Shown here: one piece after another, positions 1 through 12,034 of the stretch
Numbering within the stretch: the first letter of the stretch is position 1
How the letters are laid out: every line of letters begins with the position of its first letter
Assembly: GCA_023614405.1 (NCBI GenBank)
Contig: CM042697.1
Coordinates: 466,532,744-466,596,743 of the forward strand
Length of the DNA stretch: 64,000 nt
Reading direction: 5' to 3'
From: Avena insularis
Taxonomy: Eukaryota > Streptophyta > Magnoliopsida > Poales > Poaceae
The notes under the pieces: model-generated
Databases searched by the model: none
The model's input: only the letters and a program-made list of their open reading frames with translations
What the model was told of the DNA's origin: nothing
Made by a program: the position numbers and the translations under genes

Positions 1-3000
1 CTCAAGCAGCGGAATACGTAATAATAACGGTAGCGTAGGCGAAGCTCCATCTTCGGGGTCACAGGCAATGCTGACGATGGGAGATGATCCTAGTTGTCGT
101 AACCTTCCTGGGGTCCATCCTCCAGGTACTCCTCTTCATAGTCTGGCCACGGGAATAGCCAGGGACAAAGCCATGAGTACTCTTTAAGTACTCGCAAACT
201 AATACTAACAAGTGAAAGGGGTTTTTGATAATAGGACACTAGGCTCTAGGGTTGTTTTGCAAAAGCAAGATTTATCTCTACTAAGTTTGGAAGCAACGAA
301 TGCTAGTTAAGGTTTTATAACACCTAAGTGGGAACTTGTATCTCATGCCACAACCCTGTTGTGGTCAAGTCAAAGTCTCAATTCATTTCACAAGTCTTTT
401 GAAAAGTCTGACGGGGGAACAATATGGCCACTCCAACTGTCCATAACCGCGGACGAGGCTATTCGAATAGTTTGACACTCTGCAGAGATTGTACACTTTC
501 ACCACAACATTCGATACATCCACGAGAACAAATCCTAAATTCACCATACTCAGTATGCGGATAATCAATCCTAACCTTTCAATTACACGCCCTAGTATAA
601 GCACCTCTCTTGTGAGTTTGGCCTCCCAACCATTACCAACTGTCATCTTGGGCACTGCACAGGTGGACAATCTTCACAAGGTAGCCTCAGCCCAAACCTT
701 GGCCGGGAGGGAACTAATACTAAGGTATATAAGTTTCCAGTCAAGCCCTACCCAATCTTCGGGTATTGTGGTTGTACGATAAAATTGGAATGGTATCGCA
801 TCCAGACAACCATCAGTTTTATAAAGGGCTAAGGCTCATGCCTCAACATTTTCATCACCAAAATCATCAGGTGTTCGAAAACACATGTCAAAACATCTCA
901 GTAGAATGATCCATCATTCTAAGGTTTTCATAACCATTTTCACCAAGTATTCCCATCTAATGTTGATCAAGTTTTATGCTTATCACTAGCATCTACAAGT
1001 AGGGGTAAGCACTAATGAGGGGTGGTAAACTATTGGAGTTTAACTGAGTTTAATCTCATGCCTTAGGATGACATCAAGATTTTCTAGCTTAGGCCAAATT
1101 TTATGCTCTTTATGCAACCTTCAATTATCCTTCTAGTATCTACCATTTATTCCAAGATTTCTAAGTAAGAGCTTTGATAAAGAAATAAAGTAATAAACTT
1201 GCAAGTAAAACTAGGATTGGTTTATCAAGGGGTTATGATCATATATGCTTTAAGGCATATATGGGCATGGTAGCAAGCAGGTATTAGCTTGCACATTCAA
1301 CTAGTAGTATTAGGCTTGCTAAAGTAGAGTATCTTGTAAGTGTTAGCTTGCACAGGTCAACTTGATTAGTAAAGCTTGCCTTGTGCAGAGCAGTGGTTGA
1401 AGTTCTCCTCGGCTTCTTCTTCGTAGTATCCTCCTTACTCCTCGTATCCTTGGTCGGTACTAGCGTCTATAAGTAAATACGATGTACACAATCACCAAAC
1501 AATACTTAACTACTTGCAATCATCACACAAAGGGTCCTATAGATGATCTAGCATCATCACTAACATTACAAGATTAAAGCTTGGTTTAATTCCTTTTATT
1601 TTTAGAAAAGTAATTTCTACTCATTGAAAAACTACTTAAGATTTAATATTCTCCAAACCAAACATGGGATAATGTTGACACATGTCATCACCACATATTT
1701 TAGTCCATGGGAATGTGATTTAAAGTGGTGTCACAATTTAATAAGGTTTTACCCTTTTATTTTAATTAACTAAAGTGGCTAGAAATGCCTATGTGGCATT
1801 CTTTTATTACTTGGTCATTATTTCTGTAAGTAAACCTATATATTTTTATATATTCTGAAAGGTATGGTTAAATGTGATTTTTGAGATTTGGAATCAACTC
1901 AAAAGCTATTATGGTTTAAATTTGAAAAATGTTTGAATGCAGAAAAGCTTCTGCCTTGTTATTTTTACCAAGGGTGATCTACAGATCCAAATGACTTGAA
2001 TCCAATGGGCTTGGATTCAGCATTCCCAGGCCTTTCTAACAAAATTGGTTTCATTCAATTTGGTTCACTGAATCGATCTGGGTTGATTTTTGAATCTAGG
2101 TGCAGAAGTGTGTTTGAAATAAAATGAAAAAGGTTAAATTCAAATAACTGGGATGCGCGGGAAGCGATACTGGGCCGGCCTGCTAAGCACAGCGCTTACA
2201 CGGGCTGGTTAAGTGGCTGTCCCCACGTGTCAGTGAGACGAGGGGGTGCGAAGCGGTATGGGGCGATGTGGTGCGTTCGATCTGGTTCTAATCCAACGGC
2301 TGAGGGTCATCGTCGACGTTGGGCAACGCCGGCGAGACAGAAACCTAGCACGACTAGTGGGGTTCATTGGGGGTTCACCGGGGTTCAGGCGAGGGTCGGC
2401 GAGGTGGGAGAACGACGAAGTCGACGACGGCGAACCTCCTGGTACCGGCAGCTTCTCCTGGGGCGGCTCCAATCGCTGGCTCCCTTCTTCTCCAGTAGCG
2501 GTGGGCTCCGGTGAAATTCCGGCGATGCGCTGCTCGCCTTGCTCCGGGAACGGGGTGGCACGATCAGTAAGGAGAGGGGAGTGAGATGGTGTGCTCAATT
2601 CGGCTGGGGGTGGCCTCTATTTATAGTGGAGCGAGAGGACAGACAGGGCGAAAGGTGAGCTCGTCGTGGTCGATGGTACAGACGGCTATCGGTGTGGGCG
2701 ATGATAGGGGTGGTGCGGTGCTCCCTGGCGATGCTCAACGACATGGTGGCGAGACGTGGGGCGGTGTGGTTTGGTCGGAACGCGACGATGCTCTGCGCGT
2801 GCCCGACGGAAGATTTAATTGCGCACAACGCGCGTGGTCCGCGCGGCGGTGAACGAGCGTGTCTGCGGGGTTACTGGGACGGAGGTGATCACGTATGCAC
2901 GAGGCGGTAGCGTAAGCGTCGGTCGAGCGTGGCGCACGGGGCGTGCTCTCGGCATGGTTGCTGGCGAGGTTGGCATGGTTCGTGGGTGTGGTCCAGTAGC

Positions 3001-3882
3001 TGGCAGGGTTCGAGCGCTGGACAGGGAGTGGCGGTGGGATGTTGGCTTGCTCCCAGACATGCTGGCTAGGCTTGTTTATCCTCCTAGCTTGCTGTCGACA
3101 TGGGGGTGACAAGGAGGCATTCGGCCTGCTCACCATTGATGGCAATGCCAAGCTTACAGTGATGCTAAGGGTGTGCAATTGAGCTAGATGATCTACTAAA
3201 ACCTAGTTGTAACCAGAAAGGGAACAAGTTATGCTTCAATCACTGCTCACAATAGTTTTTAAGATTTTGATGATTTGTGTCTGCAATATGTTTGATGAAA
3301 TGGCCGCAAGAATTCAAGTTTTGAATTTTGAAAAGATTTTTGGTGGGTGTGCTAGGTTGGTGCTGGTGAGTCTGCAGATGCTTGGGTTTTGAAAGTTGAG
3401 CTTGTTTGAGTGGTTTTTGAAAAGTGGGATCTTCTCATATGATAAAGATTCAATTTTGAATTGTCACTTAAACTATGCATTTGAAAGTTTTTGGATGATC
3501 ACAAAGTGGGCCTTGATACTTTGTTATGAGTACAATCAAGGGGTGCAAAGATCCAGAAAAGTTTCTGTTAAGTTCTGAAAGTTTGAGACAACCAAAGTAG
3601 GCATGGGAGTTAAATTGGTCAAAATGACCATTCATCCAATTTGGTTTGTTTTGATTTGTTTGTCTTTGGAAAAAATATGGGGATTGTTTAGATGATGTTG
3701 ATTTCACCTAAGAAACATTTTACAAGCAAAGAAACACATAAACAAGGCAATCCAAAAGAATTCAAAATGGGATGCATACACACATGCATGCTATCATATT
3801 TTTATTTAGAAAAGTTTTTGTTAACCCTAATTTTGATGATTAGAGTTTGATGATCCAAGTTTAGTATTTTTGGGATGTTACA
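1..3882 (-). mobile_element. Gypsy-type LTR (second element), truncated by the window edge
   Basis: Read on the minus strand this block starts with TGTAACATCCC at 3882, a usual start for Triticeae Gypsy LTRs. It has an AT-rich U3, a TATAAATAG box (2617-2625) and a GC-rich transcribed part. It continues with U5-like sequence to the left edge. No primer-binding site is visible before base 1, so it is either a solo LTR or the LTR of an element lying mostly outside. It interrupts the 3' LTR of the larger Gypsy element: the sequence resuming at 3883 (GAGTAGCTCTTCC) is continuous with upstream LTR sequence in the uninterrupted copy at 20035. Open frames at 2227-3178 on both strands are a by-product of GC richness and match no protein I recognise. 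The family name is not certain. Confidence 0.65.
2617..2625 (-). promoter_or_regulatory. Probable TATA box of the Gypsy LTR
   Basis: The minus strand reads TATAAATAG followed by AGGCC. It sits where AT-rich U3 gives way to GC-rich transcribed LTR sequence, as expected for the LTR promoter firing leftward. Confidence 0.55.
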
Positions 3883-5173
3883 GAGTAGCTCTTCCTGATG
3901 TTGTGGTTTTGATCTTGTTGACCTTCTCCTCCCTTATCTGCTACTGGCCTCCTTCTTGATATTCTCCTCCTCCTACTCCTAATATTTTTTGTTCCTGACC
4001 TACATCTGGATGGCTTATTGAAGCAACCAGATTGCTAGGAGTACATGATTGAAACTAGGGTGCTAGTGATGTGGTTTGATCTGTGCGTTATTGGGAAAAT
4101 ATAATAAGAACAGGTGATGTTCTTTGTGGTGCTCTAGAGCTAGTGGAGGAACTATTTTGTCTGGTGGTGTGTGTGAAAGATATGCTAGCAGCCCTGCTAC
4201 GGCTGGTGCTATCTCTCCATGTGCTACTCTCTTGTGGTGCTGACAGCACACATCGTTGCATGTGTGTGTGAGCTGTGTGGTTGCTTGTTGTGATGTTATG
4301 GATCATATCAAGTTAAATTATCTTGATATTTGCTGATGGTTTTACTATTTGAATTTTACCTTTTACTAAATTGGTGAAACTTGCCCCTCTGCCTGTGAGG
4401 TTGTACCGAGGCAAATAATATACTAATAACATCAGATACTCCTTTGGTGAAACTTGGCCCCATTTTAATATGCTCAATGATGTGACAAGCAATGCATCGC
4501 ATTGCATTACTGAGAGTAATTCTAACCCCCAAACTCATTTATACTATATTTTGTTTACTTTATGCTTTTACATGAACAGGATCAGGAAATGAGAAGATGT
4601 GAAGATGAAGATTAGTTCTAGGATTTTCCTTTTATCCCATTTTTTGTAATTTCCTTTTCTGTCTGTCAATAACGCAAAGATAATGTAATATATTAATTTG
4701 TATTATTATAATTGTATCCATCTCTTATTATTCCTTATTGTAAAAGGATCATGTAATTTATGTATATATTCTTTTACTAAAGAATTCTTCTGTTTGTTTA
4801 ATTCTTGTAATTCATTTTCCATTTTCTTTATTCACTTATTTGTTTCATTGTAATATTCCTTTATTCTTTTATTGTAAAAGAACATTGTAATGTTGGATTT
4901 TAATAATCTTTATACTTGTATTTGTATTATTGTGAATAATTATTTATAAATCAAATTTCTCCCCTCATAACTCCAGAAAACAATAGAGGTCATGTCAAAA
5001 TTCATCTCACTCCCCTTCTGATGACACTAAACCTAATTCATCGGAGTGAGAATTCTGATCACTCTAGTCTTTTAATTTGGCCAAAAAATTACCCGAATTT
5101 TCAGATGCATGCATGTAGATGCACAAAATCCTAAATCTACCCTTCGTTTAGTCCTAAATGCTGGGATGTTACA
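3883..5173 (-). repeat. 3' LTR (partial) of the long-LTR Gypsy element
   Basis: This block is collinear and nearly identical with 20035-21213, for example the shared CTCTTCCTGAT at its left end and GGGATGTTACA at its right end. Bases 4008-4135 (128 bp) are present here but missing from the 5' LTR copy, where TACATCT joins AGAGC at 20157/20158. The right end abuts a polypurine tract, which identifies it as the 3' LTR on the minus strand. Confidence 0.8.
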
Positions 5174-5189
5174 GACTTCCCCCCTTAAA
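5174..5189 (-). other. Polypurine tract of the long-LTR Gypsy element
   Basis: The minus strand reads AATTTAAGGGGGGAAG, then TC, directly before the 3' LTR start TGTAACATCCC. This is the plus-strand priming site for reverse transcription. Confidence 0.8.
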
Positions 5190-5418
5190 TTGAACTTCGT
5201 CCTGAAGTTTATGGTTTCTTGTTCAAGAAGGTTTTCGATAGTCTCGTCCTGATTTTTCTTCTTTCCTTCCAGTTTCTTGTCTTTCCAAAGTAATGTTTTT
5301 AATAAACTCAGCACTCCTTGAGTTTACTCTCAACCTTGATTCGGTTTTTGTTAATGCCTAATGCTAATTTATACTTCCTCCCGAAGCTTCACGAGATTAC
5401 TTTTAACCCTGAACAACT

Positions 5419-6468
5419 TTATTGACGAAGGCTACTGATACTAAACATACCTGTCGTAGCCTCGTCAACGTGGTTCCATCCAACGTTTCCACCCCTTGAT
5501 GGTGGTTTTACTCCTCGAATAACCAACTTGTTGGGACATTCAGATCTCCTATGTCCTTCCAGACCACACCTATAGCACACCTTTCCGGTCTTCCAACAAT
5601 CTCTCCTTATATGACCTGATGCTCCACACTTAATGGATATGATTTGTTTCTTTCCTTTTGATGCCTGATACTTTGATGTACCACTTGTGGATATGAATCT
5701 AGGTATGAAACTTAAGTTTGATGTTGACTTAGTAAATTGAAAATTCTTCGGTTCCCTTTTAGCTCTTTTCTTGGCTAATTTCTTCCTCTCTTCCAATAGC
5801 TTCTTGTAATCATCCTCGAAAGTAATTGCTACATCAACCATCTCTTGGAAACGTCGTATTGCAGCCCCTCGTATTTTCATCTTCATATAAGGGTTTAGTC
5901 CTTCCAAGAACCTTTTCTTGCACTTCTCCTCTGTATTTACCTCATCAACTGCATAACGAGCTAATTGACTAAACTTGCTAATATATTTCATCATGGTTTC
6001 ATCGTTTTGCCGTAAGTCCATGAATTCTCTCCTCTTAAATTCCATAATGCTTTCTGGAACATGATAATCGTGAAACTTTTGCTTGAATTCTTCCCAGGTG
6101 AATATCTATTCTGGTGTGTGCATAGCTAATTGATTCTCCCTCCAATTTGCGGCAGATCCGGATAGAAGAAATGCGGTATAATGTAACTTCTCCTCATCAT
6201 TGCATCCTATTGTTTTAAGTTTCCTTTCTGTATCCATCAGCCAATCCTCTGCATCCATAGGTTCTGATGCAGATGCAAAAGGGATTGGTTTGGCGTTTTG
6301 GAAATCAGAAAGACTTACTTTGATATCTTTGTTTTCCTCTCCGGGTCCAATTCGTTTGAGTATTTCCTACATGAACTTATTCTGGTACTCTTGCATTATT
6401 TGCATGTGTTGCATGAAATTCTCCTCTGTCAACGGACGAGTTGATGGTCCAGTTGCAATTACATGCAT
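5419..6468 (-). pseudogene. gag: Gypsy gag (nucleocapsid) with two premature stops
   Basis: Structural protein that packages element RNA into cytoplasmic particles. Reading from an ATG at 6468 there is one frame of 349 codons to the stop at 5419, broken only by TAG codons at 6369-6367 and 6108-6106. The uninterrupted last 208 residues begin MEFKRREFMDL and contain the retrotrans_gag fold region, then a basic linker (KKLAKKRAKRE) and two CCHC zinc knuckles, CGASGHIRRDC and CYRCGLEGHRRSEC, both with all ligands intact. The two stops fit C-to-T changes of CAG, a CHG context that is methylated in plant heterochromatin (inference). No pol frame follows. The leader upstream is split by the Copia insertion at 6765-15357. 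Confidence 0.85.
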
Positions 6469-6764
6469 ATTACTTTCCCTCTGCTAGCTTCTTGTTACAC
6501 ACGCTATCCTTCAAACCCAGCTTCTACTCCCGTATCCATACCTCTAGTCCTGTTACATAAAGCGAATACTCATACTTACATCATGCATATGTTTTCTAAG
6601 CTCAACTCTATGCACAGTGCTAGTCACACAAGGAAATCAAAAACCAAATCCAAATAACAACCAAACCTATACCATGTATTATAATGGTTTTATAAACTAT
6701 TACAAACAATCCTCACAACTACGGTTTGAATCTCACTTAGTACCTTACTCGTATGTTACAAGGA

Positions 6765-6769
6765 CTTGC
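6765..6769. repeat. Target-site duplication, left (CTTGC)
   Basis: The five bases CTTGC directly precede the Copia 5' LTR and recur directly after its 3' LTR at 15353-15357. This marks one integrase-mediated insertion into the Gypsy leader. Confidence 0.95.
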
Positions 6770-8475
6770 TGTTGGAATTATGCCCTAGAGGCAATAATAA
6801 AGATGTTATTATTATAATTCTTGTTCATGATAAAGTTTATATTCCATGCTAGAATTGTATTAAGCGGAAACTTTAATACTTGTGTGGTTTGTGAACAACA
6901 CCGTGTCCCTAGTACGCCTCTATGGACTAGCTCATTGATTAATGATGGTTAAGGTTTCCTAACCATAGACATGAGTTGTCAATTAATAATGAGATCATAT
7001 CATTGGGAGAATGATATGATGGACATACCCAAACTAAGCGAAGCAATTAGATCGTGTCATCGTGTTCATCTTTGCGTAGCTTTTCCTATGTCAAATATTG
7101 TATTCCTTAGACCATGAGATAATACAACTCCCTGGTATCGGAAGAAAGCTTTGAGGTCATCAAACGTCATCCTATGAGAGGGTGATCATAAAGGTGTCTC
7201 GTGTGATCGGAAAGTATCATTTGGGTTGTATGTATCGAGATGGGATTTGTCCTCCCAAGTCGAGAGATATACTTGGGCCCACTAGGAAATAGATATCAAC
7301 ACCGAAAGAAAGCAAGTGGTTAATGACTAAATCACAAAGTTATATCGGATTACGAACGAGTAAAGTACTTGCGTGAACGAGATTGAACTAGGTATGACTT
7401 GCAACGATCAAATCTCGGGCAAGTAAAAATATCGCGAGACGAAGGGAATATATATATGGGATTGATTGAATCCTGGCATCGTGGTTCATCCGATATGATC
7501 ATCTATGAATGTGTGGGAGTCAATATGGGTTTCCAGACCCCGCTGTTGATTATTGATAGAAGATCATGTCTGCATATTCTCGAACTCAGGTCACACACTT
7601 AACGTGTCTCGACGCTAGGATAGATTGGATAATTACTTTATGAGTTTTTGTTCGGAGTTCCGGATGGGATCCGGGACATCACGAGAGGTTCCGGAATGGT
7701 CCGGAGAATAAGATTCATATAAGGCAGTGCAGTTTTTGGAGTTCGGAATTGTTCCGGGTTAATCGGTATTGTACCGGAAGCTTCTAGAACCTTCCGGAAG
7801 GGGACCAACGTGGCCCCACCTTCCGGGAGGGGGCATGGGCCTATGAGTGAGTGCCCTGGCCGCATTGGGCCAGGGGCACAAGGCCCCATAGGGCCCAACC
7901 GGCCAGCTAGGGTAAAACCCTAGATAGACCTTCTAGAAGGGGGGGTTTCCTTGCCCCCACTCCTCCTCCTTTGGCCGCCGGCCTAGGGCTTGGGGGAGGG
8001 GTTAGGGCTGCGCCCACCCCTCTATATATAGAGGGATGGGGGCGCACCACCCCCCTACACCTTCCCCTCCAACCCTAGCCGCCCTGCTGCCCTCCTCTCT
8101 CCCTCCCGACTGCTTGTAGGCGAAGCCCTGCTGCAGAAATTCTCCACCAATTGCACCGCGCCGTCGCGTTGTAGATCCAACCCATCTCTCCACCATACTT
8201 GCTGGACCAAGGAAGGAGGAGACGTCGAGGTGCTGCACGTGTGCATCTCACGGAGGCACCGCCACTTGTGGTGCTAGATCGGATCGGATCGCGAGAAGGA
8301 GAAGCAAGTACGACTACATCACCCATGTTTCAACGAACGTTCCGCTGTGCGAATCTTCAAGGGTATGAAGATCTATCCAATCTCTCTCGTTGTTTGCATC
8401 TCCTAGATTAGATCTTGGCTTCCCTCTGTTTGCATCCGTAGAAAATTTTGATTTACTATGCCGCGAAACCCTTCA
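6770..8475 (+). repeat. 5' LTR of the Copia element
   Basis: Begins TGTTGG and ends CCCTTCA, immediately followed by G and then the PBS. A TATATATAG box lies at 8023-8031. It differs from the 3' LTR by scattered substitutions and short indels, for example around 7200 versus 14075, so insertion is not very recent. Confidence 0.95.
8023..8031 (+). promoter_or_regulatory. LTR TATA box
   Basis: TATATATAG lies in the sequence CACCCCTCTATATATAGAGG. The equivalent in the 3' LTR is TATATATAAA at 14908-14917. The position in the last third of the LTR matches the known BARE/Angela promoter layout. Confidence 0.65.
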
Positions 8476-8476
8476 G

Positions 8477-8488
8477 TGGTATCAGAGC
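8477..8488 (+). other. Primer-binding site (initiator tRNA-Met)
   Basis: TGGTATCAGAGC is complementary to the 3' end of plant initiator tRNA-Met, one base after the 5' LTR. It primes minus-strand cDNA synthesis. Confidence 0.95.
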
Positions 8489-9699
8489 TAGATCTATGCG
8501 TAGATGTGATTCACGAGTAGAACGCAACATGGTTGTTGCGGGCGTTGATGTTTTCTGTTGCAAGCCTCTTGTTTGTGTTCTTCTTATGACGCGGGATAGT
8601 GAGATTGAAGCGGTCCAGGCCAACCTTACGCGACGTCATTCGCGAGACCGGCTCCGCACTTGACGTGTGGCTTGTTCCACACATGCGGCTGGTGGATGCT
8701 TGTTTCTCTCACTATAGTTGTCATGGGTTTAACACCGGAGTTTGGCAACCATAATATCACCGTTGTGGCTTTCCGTAGGTAAGAATCGTTCTTAGCATGC
8801 TACTCCCATAAGCCACGTAAAACATGCAACAACAAAGTAGAGGCATCTAACTTGTTTTTGCAGGGAGTGTTTTCTGTGATATGGTATGGCCCAAGATGTG
8901 ATGTGTATAATGTATGCGATGATCATGTTTTGTAATGTTTCACGACTTGCATGTCGATGAGTACACAACCGGCAGGAGCCATATGGTTGTCTTTATAATT
9001 GTGTATGACCTGCGAGTCAACTTCTTATACGCCATGTAATAGCTTTACTTTATCGCTAAGTAGTTAGCAATAGTTGTAGTTGCTATTCATGGTGGAGGCA
9101 ATCATGGTGGAGTGATGGAGATCATGCCGGCACGCACAAGATGGAGATCATTGCGCGAAGATTGGCTATACCATGTCACATAAAGTTATATGCATGTGAT
9201 GTTTATCTTTTACGTATCTTATTATGCTTAGATCACGACGGTAGCATTATAAGATGATTCCTCACTTAAAGATCAAGATAAAAACTGTGTTCTCCCCGAG
9301 TATGCACCGTTGTGAAAGTTCATCGTGTCCAAGCATCACGCGATGATCGGGTGCTATAGACTCTACGCTCACATACAACGGGTGCAAGCCAATTTTGCAC
9401 ACGCGGAAATACTTGGGTCTAACTTGACGAGCCTAGCATGTACAGACATGGCCTCGGAACACATGAACCGAAAGGTTAAGCATGAGTCATATGAATGATA
9501 TGATCGACACTTCGTTGTCCACCATTGAAACCACATCTCTTCTCGTGATGATCGGATTAGGTGTGGTGAATTTGGATCATGTTCACTAAACAACTTGAGG
9601 GATGTTGAATTTAGTGGGAGTTCATCTAGTAATTTGATTAAGTTGAACTATTTATCATGAACATAGTCTAAATTGTACTTGCAAAATATTGTAGATCCA
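8489..9699 (+). other. Untranslated leader of the Copia element
   Basis: About 1.2 kb between the PBS and the gag start with no credible coding frame. A long leader is normal in Angela/BARE elements and is expected to hold packaging and dimerisation signals, which cannot be pinpointed by eye. Confidence 0.7.
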
Positions 9700-10555
9700 A
9701 TGGCCAAGTCCAACTTCAACTTCAACGTTTTTGCTGAGATAGAAAAGCTTAGAAACAATGGGTCTAACTTCACCAAATGGTTCCGCAATCTGAGAATCAT
9801 TCTCTCTGGCGGTCAAAAGGACTATGTCCTTGAGAAAGCGTTAGGTAACCCTCAAAGAATCAAGCGCTGATGAGAAAGCTGTTTATCAGTCGCGCAAGGA
9901 TGATTATGATTTGATTAAGATCGCCATGTTGTTTTCTATGGAATTGGATCTTCAAAATCATTTTGAGGAGTTCGCCGGGCCCTTTGAGATTCTCAAGGAG
10001 CTGAAAACTATGTTTCAGACTCAGGCCCGTTCTGAGAGATATGAGATCTCTGAGAAATTCTTTAACTGCAAGATGGAGGAAGGGAGTTTCGTTAGTGAGC
10101 ATGCCATTAAGATGTCGGGCTACACTCAACGCCTTGAGCAACTGGACTGCAAGATTCCAGAGGAGCTCAAGATTGACAGAGTTCTGCAGTCACTCCCTCC
10201 TAGCTACAAAAGTTTTGTAGTTGCTCACAATCAGATTGGTTCCACTGATATGATCACTGAGCTCTTCGCTAAGATGAAAGTAGCGGAGGTGGACATCAAA
10301 AAGGATAATCATGTGTTGATGGTCAACAAGCCCTCCTTTAAGAAAGGCAAGGGTGCAAAGAAGCCCTTCAAGAAAGGCGTTGCCCTGCCGAGAAGAAGCT
10401 CAGTCCGTCCGCCGGACACTGAGTGCTTCTATTGCAAGGACAAGGGTCACTGGAAGCGCAACTATCCGAAGTACTTAGCGGACAAGAAGGCTGGCACTAT
10501 CAAAGGTATATTTCATATACATGTTATTGATGTTTTCCTTACTAGCCCTCGCTAG
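9700..10555 (+). pseudogene. gag: Copia gag, frameshifted, zinc knuckle damaged
   Basis: Nucleocapsid/capsid protein. It starts at ATG 9700 (MAKSNFNFNVF), typical for Angela. The first frame ends with TGA at 9868-9870. A second frame resumes at once and carries the bulk of gag, including the LQSLPPSYKSFV segment, a lysine-rich tract and a zinc knuckle. The knuckle reads CFYCKDKGHWKRNY: the last cysteine of the CX2CX4HX4C ligand set is tyrosine, which should abolish zinc binding. The frame then reaches IHVIDVFLTSPR and a TAG at 10553-10555, where an intact element reads on into protease. Confidence 0.9.
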
Positions 10556-10556
10556 T

Positions 10557-10942
10557 GCTCGGGTATTTGATCTTTCGTTGGTTAATATTTGTAACTCAAA
10601 CAGAGCTACGGAATAGGCGTGACTGCGAGGGATGAGGTGACGATGCGCGTTGGCAACGGATCAAGAGTTGATGTGATGGCCATCGGCACGCTCTCCTTAG
10701 TTTTACCTTCGGGATTAGTTTTAAACTTTAATAAATGTTATTATGTGCATGCATTGAGCATGAACATTATTTCTGGATCGTGTTTATTGCAAGACGGTTA
10801 TTCATTTAAATCGGAGAATAATGGTTGTTCTATTTATATGAGTAACATCTTTTATGGTCATGCACCTCTTGTGAATGGTTTATTTCTTCTAAATCTCGAA
10901 AGGGATGAAACACACATCCATAACATTGAGGCTAAGAGATGA
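10557..10942 (+). pseudogene. Copia aspartic protease, active site lost
   Basis: The protease matures the gag-pol polyprotein. After the gag frame breaks, the next segment reads VFDLSLVNICNS where the family has a DTG/DSG active-site triad. The aspartate remains but the following two residues are leucine and serine, so catalysis is not expected. Two more stops follow within 70 bases. The frame then runs from 10619 as TARDEVTMRVGNG to ILSMNIISG-like and SENNGCSIYMS segments, ending at a TGA at 10940-10942. Downstream sequence stays in the same frame into integrase. Confidence 0.8.
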
Positions 10943-12034
10943 AAAGTAGATAGTGATAATACTACTTATTTGTGGCACTATCGTCTAGGTCATATTGGTG
11001 TAAAACGCATGAAGAAACTCCATTCTGATGGAATTTTGGAGTCTCTTGATTTTGAATCATTTGACACATGCGAACCATGCCTCATGGGCAAGATGATCAA
11101 AACACCGTTCTCCGGTATGATGGAGCGAGCAACGGACTTGTTGGAAATCATACATACCGATGTATGCAGACCGATGAGTGTTTCGACGCGCGGTGGATAT
11201 CGCTATTTTCTCACTTTTATCGATGACTTAAGTAGATATGGGTATATCTATTTAATGAAACATAAATCTGAAACATTTGAAAAGTTCAAGGAATTTCAGA
11301 ATGAAGTGGAGAACCATCGTAACAGAAATATTAAGTTTCTACGATCCGATCGTGGGGGCGAATATTTGAGTTATGATTTTCTCACGCATCTTAAAGCAAG
11401 CGGAATTGTTTCGCAACTCACGCCACCCGGAACACCACAGCAAAATGGTGTGTCTGAACGCCAGAATTGAACTCTATTAGATATGGTCCGATCAATGATG
11501 TCTCTTACTGATTTGCCGTTATCATTTTGGGGTTATGCATTAGAAACCGCTGCATTCACTTTAAATAGGGCACCATCTAAATCGGTTGAGACGACACCAT
11601 ATGAACTGTGGTTTGGTGCTAAACCTAAGTTGTCGTTTCTTAAAGTTTGGGGATGCGAAGCTTACGTCAAGAAGTTGATGCCGGACAAGCTCGAACCCAA
11701 AGCGGAGAAATGCGTCTTCATAGGATACCCTAAGGAAACTATTGGGTATACCTTCTATCACGTAACCAAGGCAAAGTGTTTATCAAAGAACGGTTCCTTT
11801 CTTGAGAAGGAGTTTCTCTCGAAAGAAGTGAGTAGGAGGAAAGTAGAGCTAGACGAGGTTATTGAACCTTCTCTTGAATTGGAGAGTAGCGCAGACCTGA
11901 AATTGTTCCAGGTCACCGCACTAATAATAGAGGAAGCTAATGATAAGGATCATGAAGCTTGGACGATGTCACTCTTGAACGTCGCAGTCGACAAGGTCGC
12001 CTGCCCTCCCGAGTGGTACGGCAACCTGTCTTGA
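10943..12034 (+). pseudogene. Copia integrase with gag-pre-integrase domain
   Basis: Integrase inserts the cDNA into the genome. The first part has the gag-pre-integrase domain (LWHYRLGHIGVKRM and CEPCLMGKM, the HHCC zinc region). The catalytic core follows with HTDVC, RSDRGGEY and NGVSERQN, supplying the D, D and E of the DDE triad. A TGA at 11468-11470 interrupts the core just after the glutamate. The frame continues unchanged as TLLDMVRSMM, so this is a point nonsense mutation, and CGA to TGA fits CpG decay. The C-terminal region (WGCEAYVKKLMPDKLEPK, VFIGYPKETIGYTFY) is typical and ends at a stop at 12032-12034. Confidence 0.9.

Noticed and set aside
2227..3178. Cluster of overlapping frames of 70-147 codons on both strands
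   Set aside because: They lie in the GC-rich transcribed part of a Gypsy LTR, overlap in antisense, and have arginine/proline/serine-rich composition expected of random GC-rich frames.
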